Below, one piece after another: positions 36,591 to 45,940 of a stretch of 64,000 bases of DNA. The notes under the pieces are model-generated. The model worked only from the letters and a program-made list of their open reading frames with translations, had not been told where the DNA came from and ran no database searches. Each line of letters begins with the position of its first letter. The first letter of the stretch is position 1. The DNA lies in assembly GCA_020638495.1 (NCBI GenBank), contig JACKIN010000008.1, positions 116,933-180,932 of the forward strand. Direction: 5' to 3'. Source of the DNA: Geminicoccaceae bacterium (GTDB taxonomy: Bacteria > Pseudomonadota > Alphaproteobacteria > Geminicoccales > Geminicoccaceae). The translations under genes were made by a program, and so were the position numbers.

Positions 36591-37836
36591 TGCCCTCAGC
36601 TCCATTGGCGGCGAGACCGTCGAGCACATCGCTGATCGCCATGCCGATCTCGCGGAACTCGGCGAGGCCGAAGCCGCGCGTCGTGCCGGCCGGCGTGCCG
36701 AGGCGGATGCCGGAGGTGATCGCCGGCTTCTCGGGGTCGAACGGCACGCCGTTCTTGTTGCAGGTGATCCCCGCCCGCTCCAGCGACTGCTCGGCGGCAT
36801 TGCCCTTGACCCCCTTGGGCCGCAGATCGACCAGCATGAGGTGGTTGTCGGTGCCGCCCGAGACGATCTCGCAGCCCCGCTCCCTGATCACCGCGGCGAG
36901 TGCTCTGGCATTGTCGACCACACCCTGGATATAGGTCTTGAAGTCGGGCTCGAGGGCCTCGCCGAAGGCCACGGCCTTGGCGGCGATGACGTGCATCAGG
37001 GGGCCGCCCTGGAGGCCCGGGAAGACCGCGGAGTTGATCTTCCTCGCGAGCGCCTCGTCATTGGTCAGCACGAGGCCGCCGCGCGGGCCCCGCAGCGTCT
37101 TGTGGGTGGTGGTGGTCACCACATGGGCGTGGCGCAGCGGGGAGGGGTGATGGCCGGTGGCGACGAGCCCGGCGATATGCGCCATGTCGACCATCAGCCA
37201 CGCGCCGACCTTGTCGGCGATGGCGCGGAACCGCTCGAAGTCGAGGACCCGCGAATAGGCGGAGGCGCCGGCGATCAGCATCTTCGGCCGATGCTCCAGG
37301 GTCAGCCGCTCGACGGCGTCGTAGTCGATCAGCCCGTCCTCCGGCCGCACACCGTAATGCATCGCCTTGAACCACTTGCCCGAGAGGGCAGGCCGGGCGC
37401 CGTGCGTCAGATGGCCGCCGGCGTCGAGCGACATGCCGAGGATGGTGTCGCCGGGCTCCAGCAGCGCCAGCATCACGGCCCCGTTGGCCTGCGCACCCGA
37501 ATGCGGCTGCACATTAGCATAGCTAGAACCGAAGAGCTGCTTCGCACGCTCGATGGCCAGCGATTCGGCGACGTCGACATATTCGCAGCCGCCATAGTAG
37601 CGCTTGGTCGGGTAGCCTTCGGCGTACTTGTTGGTCATCACCGAGCCCTGCGCCTCGAGCACCGCGCGGCTGACGATGTTCTCGGACGCGATCAGCTCGA
37701 TCTGCTGCTGCTGGCGGTCGAGCTCCTGGTCGACGGCGCGCGCGATCCCGGGATCGGCCTCGGCTAGGCTGCGGGTGAAGAAGCCGCGGCCGCGCGCCTC
37801 CCCGGATACCGCTTGGACCGGCTTTGCCTGGGCCAT
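36523..37836 (-). CDS. glyA: Serine hydroxymethyltransferase
   Basis: A 437-residue PLP enzyme interconverting serine and glycine with tetrahydrofolate. [36 protein letters not shown] and the PLP lysine in [14 protein letters not shown] are all present, and length is normal. The ATG at 37836 is two bases after the stop of the serine dehydratase gene, with GGTGGAG upstream; GTG at 37845 would overlap it. Co-transcription with sdaA puts two serine-consuming enzymes under common control. Confidence 0.96.
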   Translation of the reverse strand: MAQAKPVQAVSGEARGRGFFTRSLAEADPGIARAVDQELDRQQQQIELIASENIVSRAVLEAQGSVMTNKYAEGYPTKRYYGGCEYVDVAESLAIERAKQLFGSSYANVQPHSGAQANGAVMLALLEPGDTILGMSLDAGGHLTHGARPALSGKWFKAMHYGVRPEDGLIDYDAVERLTLEHRPKMLIAGASAYSRVLDFERFRAIADKVGAWLMVDMAHIAGLVATGHHPSPLRHAHVVTTTTHKTLRGPRGGLVLTNDEALARKINSAVFPGLQGGPLMHVIAAKAVAFGEALEPDFKTYIQGVVDNARALAAVIRERGCEIVSGGTDNHLMLVDLRPKGVKGNAAEQSLERAGITCNKNGVPFDPEKPAITSGIRLGTPAGTTRGFGLAEFREIGMAISDVLDGLAANGAEGNGEVEAAVRGRVATLCARFPIY

Positions 37837-37838
37837 GC

Positions 37839-39218
37839 TCAACACTCCACCAGATTGACGGCGAGACCGCCCTGGGCGGTCTCCTTGTACTTGGCGCTCA
37901 TATCGCGCCCGGTCTCTCGCATGGTGTCGATGACCTTGTCGAGAGAGACATGGTGCTCCCCGTCGCCGCGCAGCGCCAGCCGGGCGGCGTTGATGGCCTT
38001 CACCGCCCCCATGGTGTTGCGCTCGATGCAGGGAATCTGCACGAGCCCGCCGATCGGGTCGCAGGTGAGGCCGAGATTGTGCTCCATGCCGATCTCGGCG
38101 GCATTCTCGACCTGCTGGTTGCTGCCGCCCATGACCGCGCAGAGCGCACCGGCGGCCATCGAGCAGGCCACGCCCACCTCGCCCTGACAGCCGACCTCGG
38201 CCGCCGAGATCGAGGCGTTCTCCTTGTAGAGCTGGCCGATCGCCGCGGCCGTGAGCAGGAAGGTCCGGACCCCCTCCGCACCGGACCCGGGCACGAAGCG
38301 GGTATAGTAGGCGAGCACCGCTGGGATGACGCCGGCCGCACCGTTGGTCGGCGCCGTGACGACCCGCCCGCCCGCGGCATTCTCCTCGTTGACAGCAAGC
38401 GCGTAGAGATTGACCCAGTCGAGCACGGTGAGCTGGTCCCTGAGGCCGGCTTCCGGTCGCTCGCAGAGCTCCTGGAAGAGCCGTGCCGCCCGGCGGCGGA
38501 CGCGCAGCCCGCCGGGCAGCTCGCCACCCTGTCGGCAGCCGCGCTCGATCGAGGCCTCCATGGCCTGCCAGAGCGCATCCAGGCCGGCGCGGATCTCCGC
38601 CGGCTCGCGCCAGGCCCGTTCGTTGGCGAGGACGATCTCGGCGATGGTCATCTTGTGCCGCTCGCCCAGGGCCAGCAGCTCTTCCGCGGTGGCGAAGGGA
38701 TAGGGCGGGGTCGCGTTGCGGCCCTCGCCCCGTGGTCGCTCGGTCTCGGCGTCGCTCAGGACGAAGCCGCCGCCGACCGAGAAATAGACCTCCTCGAGCA
38801 GCACCGCACCGTCGCCGTCATGGGCGAGGAAGCGCATGCCGTTCGGATGCTTGGTCATGGTCTCGAGCTGGCGGAACTGCAGGTCGAGCGTCTCGCTGAA
38901 GGCGATCTCGCGCCGGCCCATCAAGCGCAGCGCACCGGTCTCGCGGATGGCCCGCACCAGCTCTCCCGCCGCGTCGGGGTCGACCTCGTCCGGCACCTCG
39001 CCGGCGAGCCCCAGAAGGATCGCGCGGTCCGTCGCGTGGCCCTTGCCGGTGAGCGCCAGCGAGCCGTAGAGCTGGACCTCCACCCGCTCGACCCGCTCGA
39101 TCAGCCGCCGCGCGTCGAGCGCCAGCAGGAAGCGGTTGGCGGCCCACATCGGGCCCACGGTGTGCGAGCTGGACGGGCCGATGCCGACCTTGAAGAGGTC
39201 GAAGACGCTGATGACCAT
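37839..39218 (-). CDS. sdaA: L-serine ammonia-lyase (iron-sulfur type)
   Basis: A 459-residue single-chain L-serine dehydratase converting serine to pyruvate and ammonia. The N-terminal [20 protein letters not shown] and C-terminal [19 protein letters not shown] segments are family hallmarks; cysteines in [24 protein letters not shown] and [10 protein letters not shown] fit the [4Fe-4S] site. The start at 39218 gives the standard N-terminus ([10 protein letters not shown]); earlier in-frame starts add unrelated residues. It is the first gene of an sdaA-glyA pair. Confidence 0.96.
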
Positions 39219-39236
39219 GAGACACCCCCGAGCTGA

Positions 39237-39278
39237 CCGGGCATCGTAGCAGCGGGACGGCGTTGCCGCCATGCCCGG
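39237..39278 (-). terminator. Hairpin between the Sel1-protein gene and sdaA
   Basis: CCGGGCAT (39237-39244) and ATGCCCGG (39271-39278) form a perfect 8-bp stem enclosing a 26-base GC-rich loop that can fold further. It lies just after the stop of the upstream minus-strand gene, so it probably ends that transcript. There is no T-run. A glycine riboswitch was considered and not supported. Confidence 0.4.
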
Positions 39279-39290
39279 GGGCGATGCAGG

Positions 39291-40265
39291 TCAGCCGGCC
39301 TCGAGGATCGCGAGGGCGGCCTCGTACTGCGCCTCGGTCATGGCGGCGCGCACCCGGCGGCGCACCTCGATGGCCGGCAGATGCCCACCCGTCACCGCCC
39401 GGCTCAGCCAGACATAGGCCATGACGAGGTCCGGCGGGCCGGTCCGCCCCTCGAACAGCAGCGACCCCAGGTGGAACTGGGCGCGCGCCTCGCCTTCGGC
39501 CGCCGCCTTGCCCCAGATGCGTGCGGCCGCGTCGTACTCGCCGGCCTGGTAGGCCTTGATCCCATCCGCGACGCCGGTGCGCCTGCCATCGAGGATCACC
39601 AGCCGACCGGGGCGGTCGCCGGTGGCCGATTCGCCCGCCGGGGGAATCGGGCCATGCACCGCAGGGCCGGGTGCTTCGGGTGCGATGTCCGGCCCCGGGA
39701 GCAGGTCCGCCACTGCCGGTGCCGGTGCCGGTGTCGGCTCAGGCGCGGGTGCGGCCGGCGGCTCTTGCCGTGCGGCGGAAGGCGGCGCCGGAGGGATTGG
39801 CGTGGCGGCCGCGAGCGCTGCCAGCTCCGCCTCGAGACTCTCGCGGATCCGGGTGAGAGCCTGGACTTCCGTCGCCAGCCGGTCGCGCTCGGCGGCCACC
39901 TCGGCCAGGCGTCGCTCGAGCACCGCGCGGGCCTCGACCTCGGCGCTGAGGTCGCGCTCGAGCTTGTCGACCTGCGCTTTCAGGCGCTCGATGTCGGCCT
40001 CGGCCGCCGCCAGGGCGTGCTCGGCGGTGGCGAGCCCGTCGGCGAGCCTGGCCTGCTCCGTGAGGAGCCGGTCGCGCTCCCCGGCCAGGGCGGCGAGGCG
40101 CGGGTCGGGCGGTGGCGGCAGGGCGCCGGTGACCGGCGTCGGGCGGATCGCGGCCTTCTGCCGCTCGCCGAGCACGACAAAGGCGAGCACGATCGCGAGC
40201 AGCAGCGCCAGCAGCGCCAGATAGCGATCGAGCCGGATGGGCGGCACGGCATCGTTCGCGGTCAT
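39291..40265 (-). CDS. Membrane-anchored coiled-coil protein with Sel1 repeats
   Basis: A 324-residue protein with four zones. A short cytoplasmic N-terminus and one membrane helix (YLALLALLLAIVLAFVVLG) are followed by a coiled coil from about 60 to 150 (LAALAGERDRLLTEQARLAD ... LERRLAEVAAERDRL). A proline-rich linker (PAPEPTPAPAPA) leads to a C-terminal pair of Sel1-like repeats (YQAGEYDAAARIWGKAAAEG; MAYVWLSRAV). The layout suggests a periplasmic scaffold held at the inner membrane. The specific role is unknown. It starts at 40265; an earlier in-frame ATG at 40319 is possible. Confidence 0.8.
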   Translation of the reverse strand: MTANDAVPPIRLDRYLALLALLLAIVLAFVVLGERQKAAIRPTPVTGALPPPPDPRLAALAGERDRLLTEQARLADGLATAEHALAAAEADIERLKAQVDKLERDLSAEVEARAVLERRLAEVAAERDRLATEVQALTRIRESLEAELAALAAATPIPPAPPSAARQEPPAAPAPEPTPAPAPAVADLLPGPDIAPEAPGPAVHGPIPPAGESATGDRPGRLVILDGRRTGVADGIKAYQAGEYDAAARIWGKAAAEGEARAQFHLGSLLFEGRTGPPDLVMAYVWLSRAVTGGHLPAIEVRRRVRAAMTEAQYEAALAILEAG

Positions 40266-40454
40266 GCTTTCGGACAGGCTCCCGGGATCCCGGCTGGTCA
40301 ACCGGTGCGATGACGCCAAAGCCCGATGGCCGATGCAACGGGGCCGGACGGCCCGCCGAGCGGCAACTGCCTCGATCGATACTCGAATACGATGAAGCTA
40401 ACGTGCGGCGATCCTTCGGTTAATACCCGAGCACCGCGGGGTTGATCCGGGCCG

Positions 40455-41264
40455 CTACGACGAGGTTCGCTTCAGGTCGCCCGCGAACTCGGCAGCACAG
40501 AACGTGCCGCCCTGGAAGAGATCGCCGATCGGGTCGGGCGGCAGCTTGGCCTGGGCGGCCAGGGCCGCGTCGACATGATCCTCGGCCCGGTGCCTCGGCG
40601 CATAGCCGAGCCGGTAGGCGGTCCGGTTGTCCCACCAGGATCGCTCGTTCTGGCTCACGCCATAGACGATCGCGTTGTGCAGCTCGGGGTGCTCGAGGCC
40701 GATCCTGATCAGGCTGAGCAGATCCTCCTGGTGGATCCAGATGGAGAGGCGGCGCTTGTCGAGCGGCACGGGCCCGACATTGCCGATGCGGATCGACAGC
40801 ACCCTGAGCCCGAACTTGTCGGCATAGAACGAGCCCACCGCCTCGCCGAACGCCTTGGAGATGCCATAGCGGCTGTCGGGCCTGACCGGCTCGTCGACAC
40901 CGATCCGATCGCGCCTGGGATAGAAGCCGATGGCGTGGTTGGAGGAGGCGAAGACGACGCGCTCGACCCCAGCCTGGCGGGCCGCCTCGAACAGGTTCCA
41001 GCAACCGGTGATATTGGCGCTGTGGATCACCTCCCATTCGGCCTCGTACGCCTGACCGCCGAGGTGGATGATCCCGTCGACCCCGTCACAGGCGGCGGCG
41101 AGAGAATCCGGATCGCCGAGGTCGGCGGCCACGAACCGCTCGTGCGCCGCCAGCCCCTCGGGCGCCCGGCGGTCGCTCAGCACCACCTCGTCATAGAGCC
41201 CGACAAGAAGTGGCCGCAACATCGTCGCCACGCCCCCGGCCGCTCCGGTCATCAGCACCCGCAT
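40455..41264 (-). CDS. udh: NAD-dependent uronate dehydrogenase-like epimerase/dehydratase
   Basis: A 269-residue short-chain dehydrogenase of the extended type. The NAD site is TGAAGGVATML, the catalytic Tyr-x3-Lys is in DSRYGISKAFGE, and HLGGQAYEAEWEVI, FASSNHAIGFYPR and SWWDNRTAYRLGYAP match Agrobacterium uronate dehydrogenase, which oxidises glucuronate or galacturonate to aldarolactone. The C-terminal IGDLFQGGTF is also similar. No uronate transporter or lactonase is adjacent, so it may act in a route encoded elsewhere. Confidence 0.82.
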   Translation of the reverse strand: MRVLMTGAAGGVATMLRPLLVGLYDEVVLSDRRAPEGLAAHERFVAADLGDPDSLAAACDGVDGIIHLGGQAYEAEWEVIHSANITGCWNLFEAARQAGVERVVFASSNHAIGFYPRRDRIGVDEPVRPDSRYGISKAFGEAVGSFYADKFGLRVLSIRIGNVGPVPLDKRRLSIWIHQEDLLSLIRIGLEHPELHNAIVYGVSQNERSWWDNRTAYRLGYAPRHRAEDHVDAALAAQAKLPPDPIGDLFQGGTFCAAEFAGDLKRTSS

Positions 41265-41434
41265 CTCAGCGCTCCTTGTTGTGTGGTGCGGGAGTAGGGC
41301 GCTTGGCCACTTCGATCAACAGCCGAACGGGGGATGGCCGCGGCCGGCCGACATCGTCGGGTGAGGAAATGCTTGCCTAGGCGCTGCCGAGCCCGCACAT
41401 CGGCTGTGGGTCTGCCGAAGGGGGGGACAACGAC

Positions 41435-41842
41435 ATGGGCTACAGCATCGAGCACATCGAGGGCATCGGCGGCGCCTATGGGGCCAAGCTGCGCGACGCC
41501 GGCATCGCCTCGACCTCGGCCCTGCTCAAGGCGGCGGCCGATCCCAGGGGGCGCCAGCTCCTGGCGCAGAAGACCGGCATCGACGCTTCCCGCATCCTGC
41601 TCTGGGCCAACATGGCCGATCTGATGCGGATCAAGGGCATCGGCAAGCAGTTCGCCGAGCTGCTCGAGGCTGCCGGTGTCGACACCGTCAAGGAGCTCAA
41701 GACGCGCAACGCCGCCAACCTCGCGACGCGGATGGAGGAGGTCAACGCCCGGAAGAAGTTGACGCGCGCCGTCCCGGCCGAGAGCATGGTGGCACGCTGG
41801 ATCGCGGAAGCCGGGACGCTGCCGCCGCTCCTGACCTATTGA
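41435..41842 (+). CDS. DUF4332 protein with helix-hairpin-helix-like motifs
   Basis: A 135-residue cytoplasmic protein with two helix-hairpin-helix-like segments: IEGIGGAYGAKLRDAGIAST near the start and RIKGIGKQFAELLEAAGVDT in the middle. The whole resembles DUF4332 proteins, which may bind nucleic acid. The C-terminus ends GTLPPLLTY. The exact function is unknown. It is followed by a HlyU-family gene on the same strand, 53 bases on. Confidence 0.85.
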   Translation: MGYSIEHIEGIGGAYGAKLRDAGIASTSALLKAAADPRGRQLLAQKTGIDASRILLWANMADLMRIKGIGKQFAELLEAAGVDTVKELKTRNAANLATRMEEVNARKKLTRAVPAESMVARWIAEAGTLPPLLTY

Positions 41843-41895
41843 GCCCGGCCACCGGCGACGGGCCAGGGTGCCATGCGCGAACAGGGAGTAAGTCG

Positions 41896-42213
41896 ATGCT
41901 CGGCGGGTTGATCAAGAAGCTCTTCGGAGGAGGCGAGGCGACGAGTGGCGAGTCCGGCGCCGGCAAGGCGCTCGGCGATGCGGTCGAGCACAAGGGCTGC
42001 AAGATCCAGCCGACGGCCATGAGCAAGGGCAGCCAGTTCCTCACCGCCGGGACCATCAGCAAGGACTTTCCGGACGGCAAGCGCGAGCATCGCTTCGTCC
42101 GCGCCGACACCCATGCCTCGGCCGACCAGGCCCGTGACTTCGCCATCGTCAAGGGACGGCAGATCATCGACGAGCAGGGCGACCGGCTCTTCGACCATGC
42201 GCCTCGGGGCTAG
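41896..42213 (+). CDS. HlyU-family protein
   Basis: A 105-residue protein starting LGGLIKKLFGGGEA, followed by YKG-like HKGCKIQPTA, GSQFLTAGTISK, REHRFVRADTHASADQA and ending IIDEQGDRLFDH, the layout of HlyU-like transcriptional regulators. Vibrio HlyU derepresses hemolysin genes, but alphaproteobacterial members of this short family are functionally unassigned. The ATG at 41896 gives the family N-terminus; the longer frame overlapping the upstream gene is not family-like. It ends 10 bases before a large palindrome. Confidence 0.82.
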   Translation: MLGGLIKKLFGGGEATSGESGAGKALGDAVEHKGCKIQPTAMSKGSQFLTAGTISKDFPDGKREHRFVRADTHASADQARDFAIVKGRQIIDEQGDRLFDHAPRG

Positions 42214-42223
42214 CAGCCCGAGC

Positions 42224-42255
42224 TCGCGCTGCCCGGCTGCAGCCGGGCAGCGCGA
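42224..42255. terminator. Perfect 32-bp palindrome, bidirectional terminator-like
   Basis: Left arm TCGCGCTGCCCGGC, centre TGCA and right arm GCCGGGCAGCGCGA are fully complementary, giving a 32-bp perfect palindrome between two convergent genes (HlyU-type and NYN). RNA from either strand would fold to a 14-bp stem with a 4-base loop. There is no T-run. A shared terminator is the simplest reading. Confidence 0.6.
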
Positions 42256-42279
42256 TGCGCGGGGGCGACGCGTTGATCG

Positions 42280-42927
42280 TCAGTCCTCGATGTACTCGAC
42301 GTCGTCGTCGTCGTCCTCGTACTCCTCTTCCTCGTACTCATCCTCCTCGGGGTCCTCTGTCACCGCCGGTCGCGGTGCATGGGCCCGGGCGATGTGCTCG
42401 GTGAGATCGGCGAGCTCGACGTAGAAATCGGCCTGACGGCGGAGCTCGTCGGCGATCATCGGCGGCTGCGTCTTGATCGTGCTGATCACGCTCACCTTGA
42501 CGCCACGGCGCTGCACCGCCTCGACCAGGCGGCGGAAGTCGCCGTCGCCGGTCATCAGCACGACGTGGTCGACGGCGCCGGTGACCTCCATGACGTCGAC
42601 CGTGAGCTCGACATCCATGTTGCCCTTGAACTTGCGACGCCCGGCGCCCTGGCTGAACTCCTTCAACGGCTTGGTGACCATGGTGTAGCCATTGTAATCG
42701 AGCCAGTCGACCAGTGGCCGGATGGGCGAATACTCCTGCTCGTCGAGCAATGCCGTGTAGTAATAGGCGCGGAGCAGCCGTCCGCTGCCCGAGAACACCT
42801 CCAGAAGGCGCCGGTAGTCCACGTCATAGCCGAGGGCCTTGGCGGTCTGGTAGAGGTTGGCACCGTCGATGAACACGGCGAAGCGCTCATCGGGGTGGAA
42901 ATGCTTGAAGGCTGCTGGCCTGGCCAT
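42280..42927 (-). CDS. NYN-domain (LabA/DUF88) putative ribonuclease with acidic tail
   Basis: A 215-residue protein. The NYN/PIN-like nuclease fold has its acidic residues in FAVFIDGANLYQTAK, DVELTVDVMEV and VVLMTGDGDFRRLVEAVQ. The C-terminal 25 or so residues are almost all Asp, Glu and Tyr (for example EDEYEEEEYEDDDDD), encoded by GTC/CTC-type repeats. LabA-type proteins act on RNA or influence transcription. The ATG at 42927 has GGAG upstream. It is divergent from rpoZ, a common alphaproteobacterial arrangement. Confidence 0.88.
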   Translation of the reverse strand: MARPAAFKHFHPDERFAVFIDGANLYQTAKALGYDVDYRRLLEVFSGSGRLLRAYYYTALLDEQEYSPIRPLVDWLDYNGYTMVTKPLKEFSQGAGRRKFKGNMDVELTVDVMEVTGAVDHVVLMTGDGDFRRLVEAVQRRGVKVSVISTIKTQPPMIADELRRQADFYVELADLTEHIARAHAPRPAVTEDPEEDEYEEEEYEDDDDDVEYIED

Positions 42928-43215
42928 AATGCCAAACTCCGGAGTGTGAGGCGGTCGTTGCCGCGGTTCATTCAATCTGGGCCGACCTTATCGAATGCCG
43001 GACCGAGGGCGCCGGTTCCCATGCGGAACACGCGAGGCAGGGTAGCGGCTTCGGGCCGGCGCTCCAAGCCTGGTTGGGGGCCGGGAAAGGCCGCCATCGG
43101 GCGGCGGAGGGAGACGAAAGGCCGCTCGGCGGCGAGGGGTGTTGCCGCTTGCGCCGCGCCGCAGCATGACTAGGTTGTAGGGACGAGGAATGGACAACCC
43201 CTGAACGGATGATCG

Positions 43216-43575
43216 ATGGCACGAATTACGGTTGAAGACTGCGTCGAGCGGGTGCCGAGCCGGTTCGAGCTGGTCATGCTCGCGGCGCAGCGCGCCCGCG
43301 ACATCTCGGCGGGCTCGGGGCTCACGCTGGAGCGCGACAACGACAAGAACCCCGTCGTCGCCCTGCGCGAGATCGCCGATTCCACGATCGACCTCGACCA
43401 TCTCCGCTACGAGCTGATCCACGGCCTGCGCCGGCATTCGGACGATGAAGGCGACCTGTCCGACGATCTCGCCCAGGAGCTCGAGGCGCTCATTCCCAGC
43501 CGGCAGCCCAGCGAGGACGACATGATGCCGGCGGGTGTGGACTACGGCGATCAGGACGTGCTCGACGACGACTGA
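43216..43575 (+). CDS. rpoZ: RNA polymerase omega subunit
   Basis: A 119-residue protein beginning [20 protein letters not shown] and continuing [16 protein letters not shown] and [11 protein letters not shown], the omega signature. Omega helps assemble RNA polymerase and forms part of a ppGpp site. The C-terminal half is acidic and variable, as in other alphaproteobacteria. It directly precedes the ppGpp synthetase/hydrolase gene, linking the alarmone enzyme to one of its targets. Confidence 0.95.
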   Translation: MARITVEDCVERVPSRFELVMLAAQRARDISAGSGLTLERDNDKNPVVALREIADSTIDLDHLRYELIHGLRRHSDDEGDLSDDLAQELEALIPSRQPSEDDMMPAGVDYGDQDVLDDD

Positions 43576-43765
43576 TGAAACCGTCGCGTTCAACCCCCCG
43601 CTGGCTGGCGGCCCGCGGCCGCCGGTCCTGCCGCGGGTTGCGCGCGCTGCTACGGCGATGACCGAGACGGCGACGGTGACGCTCGATCCGGCGCCGCCAC
43701 TGGCCGTTGAGGAATCCTGCGACACCATGCCGCAGGAAGCCAGGCCGGAGCAACGCCGCAAGGTC

Positions 43766-45940
43766 ATGCGGCAATACCAGCTCGTCGAGCTGGTCAAGAG
43801 CTATGACCCGGGGGTCGACGAGGATCTGCTGAACCGTGCCTATGTCTACGCCATGCGCGCGCATGGCGCGCAGCTCCGGGCGTCGGGCGATCCCTATTTC
43901 CATCACCCCGTCGAGGTCGCCGGCATTCTCGCCGGGCTCAAGCTCGATGCCGCCTCGATCGCCACGGGGCTGCTCCACGACACGATCGAGGATACCGGCG
44001 CCACACTGCCCGAGATCCGTCGGCTCTTCGGCGACACCATCGCCCGCCTCGTCGACGGCGTGACCAAGCTCAACAAGATCCAGCTCCAGTCGGCGCAGAC
44101 GGCGCAGGCCGAGAATTTCGGCAAGCTGCTCGTGGCCATGTCCGAGGACATCCGCGTGCTCCTGGTCAAGCTCGCCGACCGGCTGCACAACATGCGCACC
44201 CTGCACTTCATCGCCTCGCCCGAGCGCCGCCAGCGCATCGCCAGCGAGACGATGGAGATCTACGCGCCGCTCGCCGAGCGGATCGGCATGGACCAGCTCA
44301 AGGCAGAGCTCGAGGACCTGGCATTCGCCGAGCTGTCGCCCGATGCGCGCGAGAGCGTCGCCACCCGGCTGAAGCAGCTCCGCCGCGACGACACCGACCT
44401 GGTCGAGCGGATCGTCGCCCGCATCAAGGCGCACCTCGCCGAGTCCGGCATCGAGGCGGATGTCGCCGGCCGCGAGAAGTCGTCCTTGTCGATCTGGCGC
44501 AAGATGCAGCGCAAGAACGTCAGCTTCGAGCAGCTCTCCGACATCATCGCGTTCCGTGTGCTCGTCGACAGCGTGAACGAGTGCTACGCGGCGCTCGGCG
44601 TCATCCATGCCGGCTACAAGATGCTGCCCGGGCGCTTCAAGGACTACATCTCGACCCCCAAGCCCAACGGCTACCGCTCGCTGCACACCACCATCATCGG
44701 CCCCGAGCAGCGCAAGATCGAGCTGCAGATCCGCACCCGGCAGATGCACGAGGTGGCCGAGCTCGGCGTCGCCGCGCACTGGGCCTACAAGCAGGAGAGC
44801 CGGGTCACCGAGGGCAGGCAATATCGCTGGATCCGCGAGCTGCTGGAGATCCTCGAGCACGCCGCCGAGCCCGAGGACTTCCTCGAGAACACCAAGCTCG
44901 CGATGTTCCAAGACCAGGTGTTCTGCTTCACGCCCCGGGGCGACCTGATCGCGCTGCCGCGCGGCGCCACGCCGGTCGACTTCGCCTATGCCGTCCATTC
45001 CGAGGTCGGCGACCATTGCGTCGGGGCCAAGGTCGACGGCCGCATGGTCCAGCTTCGCCACACCCTCGAGAACGGCGACCAGGTCGAGATCATCACCAGC
45101 CGCAACGCCTGGCCGACAGCCGCCTGGGAGCGGTTCGTCGCCACCGGCAAGGCCAAGGCGCGCATCCGCCGGGCGCTCAAGGCCCGCCAGCGCGACGACT
45201 ACGTCACCCGCGGCCGCGAGATGCTGGCCCGGACGGCCAGGGCCGAGGCGATGCAGCCGACCGAGAAGCAGCTCGCCCAGGCGGCGACCGAGCTCGGCCA
45301 TGCCAGCCTCGAGGACATGCTGGTCCAGGTGGGCGAGGGCCAGCTCGCCGCCCGGCTGGTGCTGCAGGCCATCCCCGCCCCGGCGCTCCGGCTGCCGGCC
45401 CGGGACGGCAGGGTTGCGGAACGCGAGCGGGGTGAGGACCTCGACAACATCGTCCTCTTCAAGCGCCCGCCGGCCGAGAGCGACGAGGGTCGCTCGGGCG
45501 TCATCGCCGGGCTGCCGAGCGGCATCGCCTATCAGTTCGCCGGCTGCTGCCGGCCGATCCCCGGCGACCCCATCGTCGGCATCGTGCGCACCGGCCGGCC
45601 GATCTCCATCCATTGCCGCGACTGCGCCACCGTGGGGCGGATGGGCGAGAGCGAGCACCGCTTCGTCGATATCGGCTGGAGCGGGCAGGGCGAGCCGCCG
45701 CTCGCCTCGACCCGCATCTCCGTCATGGTGACCAACCAGCCGGGTGCCTTGGGCACCATCAGCACGATCATCGGCAAGCAAGAGGGCAACATCGTCGACG
45801 TCAAGGTCGGCCGTCGCTCGCCCGACCTCTTCGAGATGCTGCTCGATGTCGAGGTCAGGGACGTCGACCAGCTCCAGCGCATCCAGGCAGCGCTCCGCGC
45901 CAACCCCATCGTCAGCACGGTCGAGCGGAGCCGCTCGTGA
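43766..45940 (+). CDS. rsh: Bifunctional (p)ppGpp synthetase/hydrolase (RelA/SpoT homolog)
   Basis: A protein of about 724 residues with all family domains in order. The HD hydrolase (HHPVEVAGILA, LLHDTIEDTGAT) and the synthetase (DYISTPKPNGYRSLHTTIIG, ELQIRTRQMHEVAE) look intact. A TGS domain (FCFTPRGDLIALPRGATPVD) and a C-terminal ACT domain (ISVMVTNQPGALGTISTII) follow. It therefore both makes and degrades the stringent-response alarmone. The start MRQYQLVELVKSYDP agrees with RSH proteins; an ATG at 43658 would add a Pro-rich leader. The stop overlaps pyrE (GTGA). Confidence 0.96.
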   Translation: MRQYQLVELVKSYDPGVDEDLLNRAYVYAMRAHGAQLRASGDPYFHHPVEVAGILAGLKLDAASIATGLLHDTIEDTGATLPEIRRLFGDTIARLVDGVTKLNKIQLQSAQTAQAENFGKLLVAMSEDIRVLLVKLADRLHNMRTLHFIASPERRQRIASETMEIYAPLAERIGMDQLKAELEDLAFAELSPDARESVATRLKQLRRDDTDLVERIVARIKAHLAESGIEADVAGREKSSLSIWRKMQRKNVSFEQLSDIIAFRVLVDSVNECYAALGVIHAGYKMLPGRFKDYISTPKPNGYRSLHTTIIGPEQRKIELQIRTRQMHEVAELGVAAHWAYKQESRVTEGRQYRWIRELLEILEHAAEPEDFLENTKLAMFQDQVFCFTPRGDLIALPRGATPVDFAYAVHSEVGDHCVGAKVDGRMVQLRHTLENGDQVEIITSRNAWPTAAWERFVATGKAKARIRRALKARQRDDYVTRGREMLARTARAEAMQPTEKQLAQAATELGHASLEDMLVQVGEGQLAARLVLQAIPAPALRLPARDGRVAERERGEDLDNIVLFKRPPAESDEGRSGVIAGLPSGIAYQFAGCCRPIPGDPIVGIVRTGRPISIHCRDCATVGRMGESEHRFVDIGWSGQGEPPLASTRISVMVTNQPGALGTISTIIGKQEGNIVDVKVGRRSPDLFEMLLDVEVRDVDQLQRIQAALRANPIVSTVERSRS

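Noticed and set aside
39219..39290. Glycine riboswitch upstream of sdaA-glyA
   Set aside because: The gap is only 72 bases and lacks the conserved glycine-aptamer core; only a simple hairpin is seen.
39711..39740. Short GGTGCC tandem repeat within the Sel1-protein gene
   Set aside because: It simply encodes the Pro/Ala linker; there are too few copies to call a variable repeat.
43100..43215. Promoter of rpoZ
   Set aside because: TTGCGC with TAGGTT at 16 bases is present but matches poorly; not enough to annotate.
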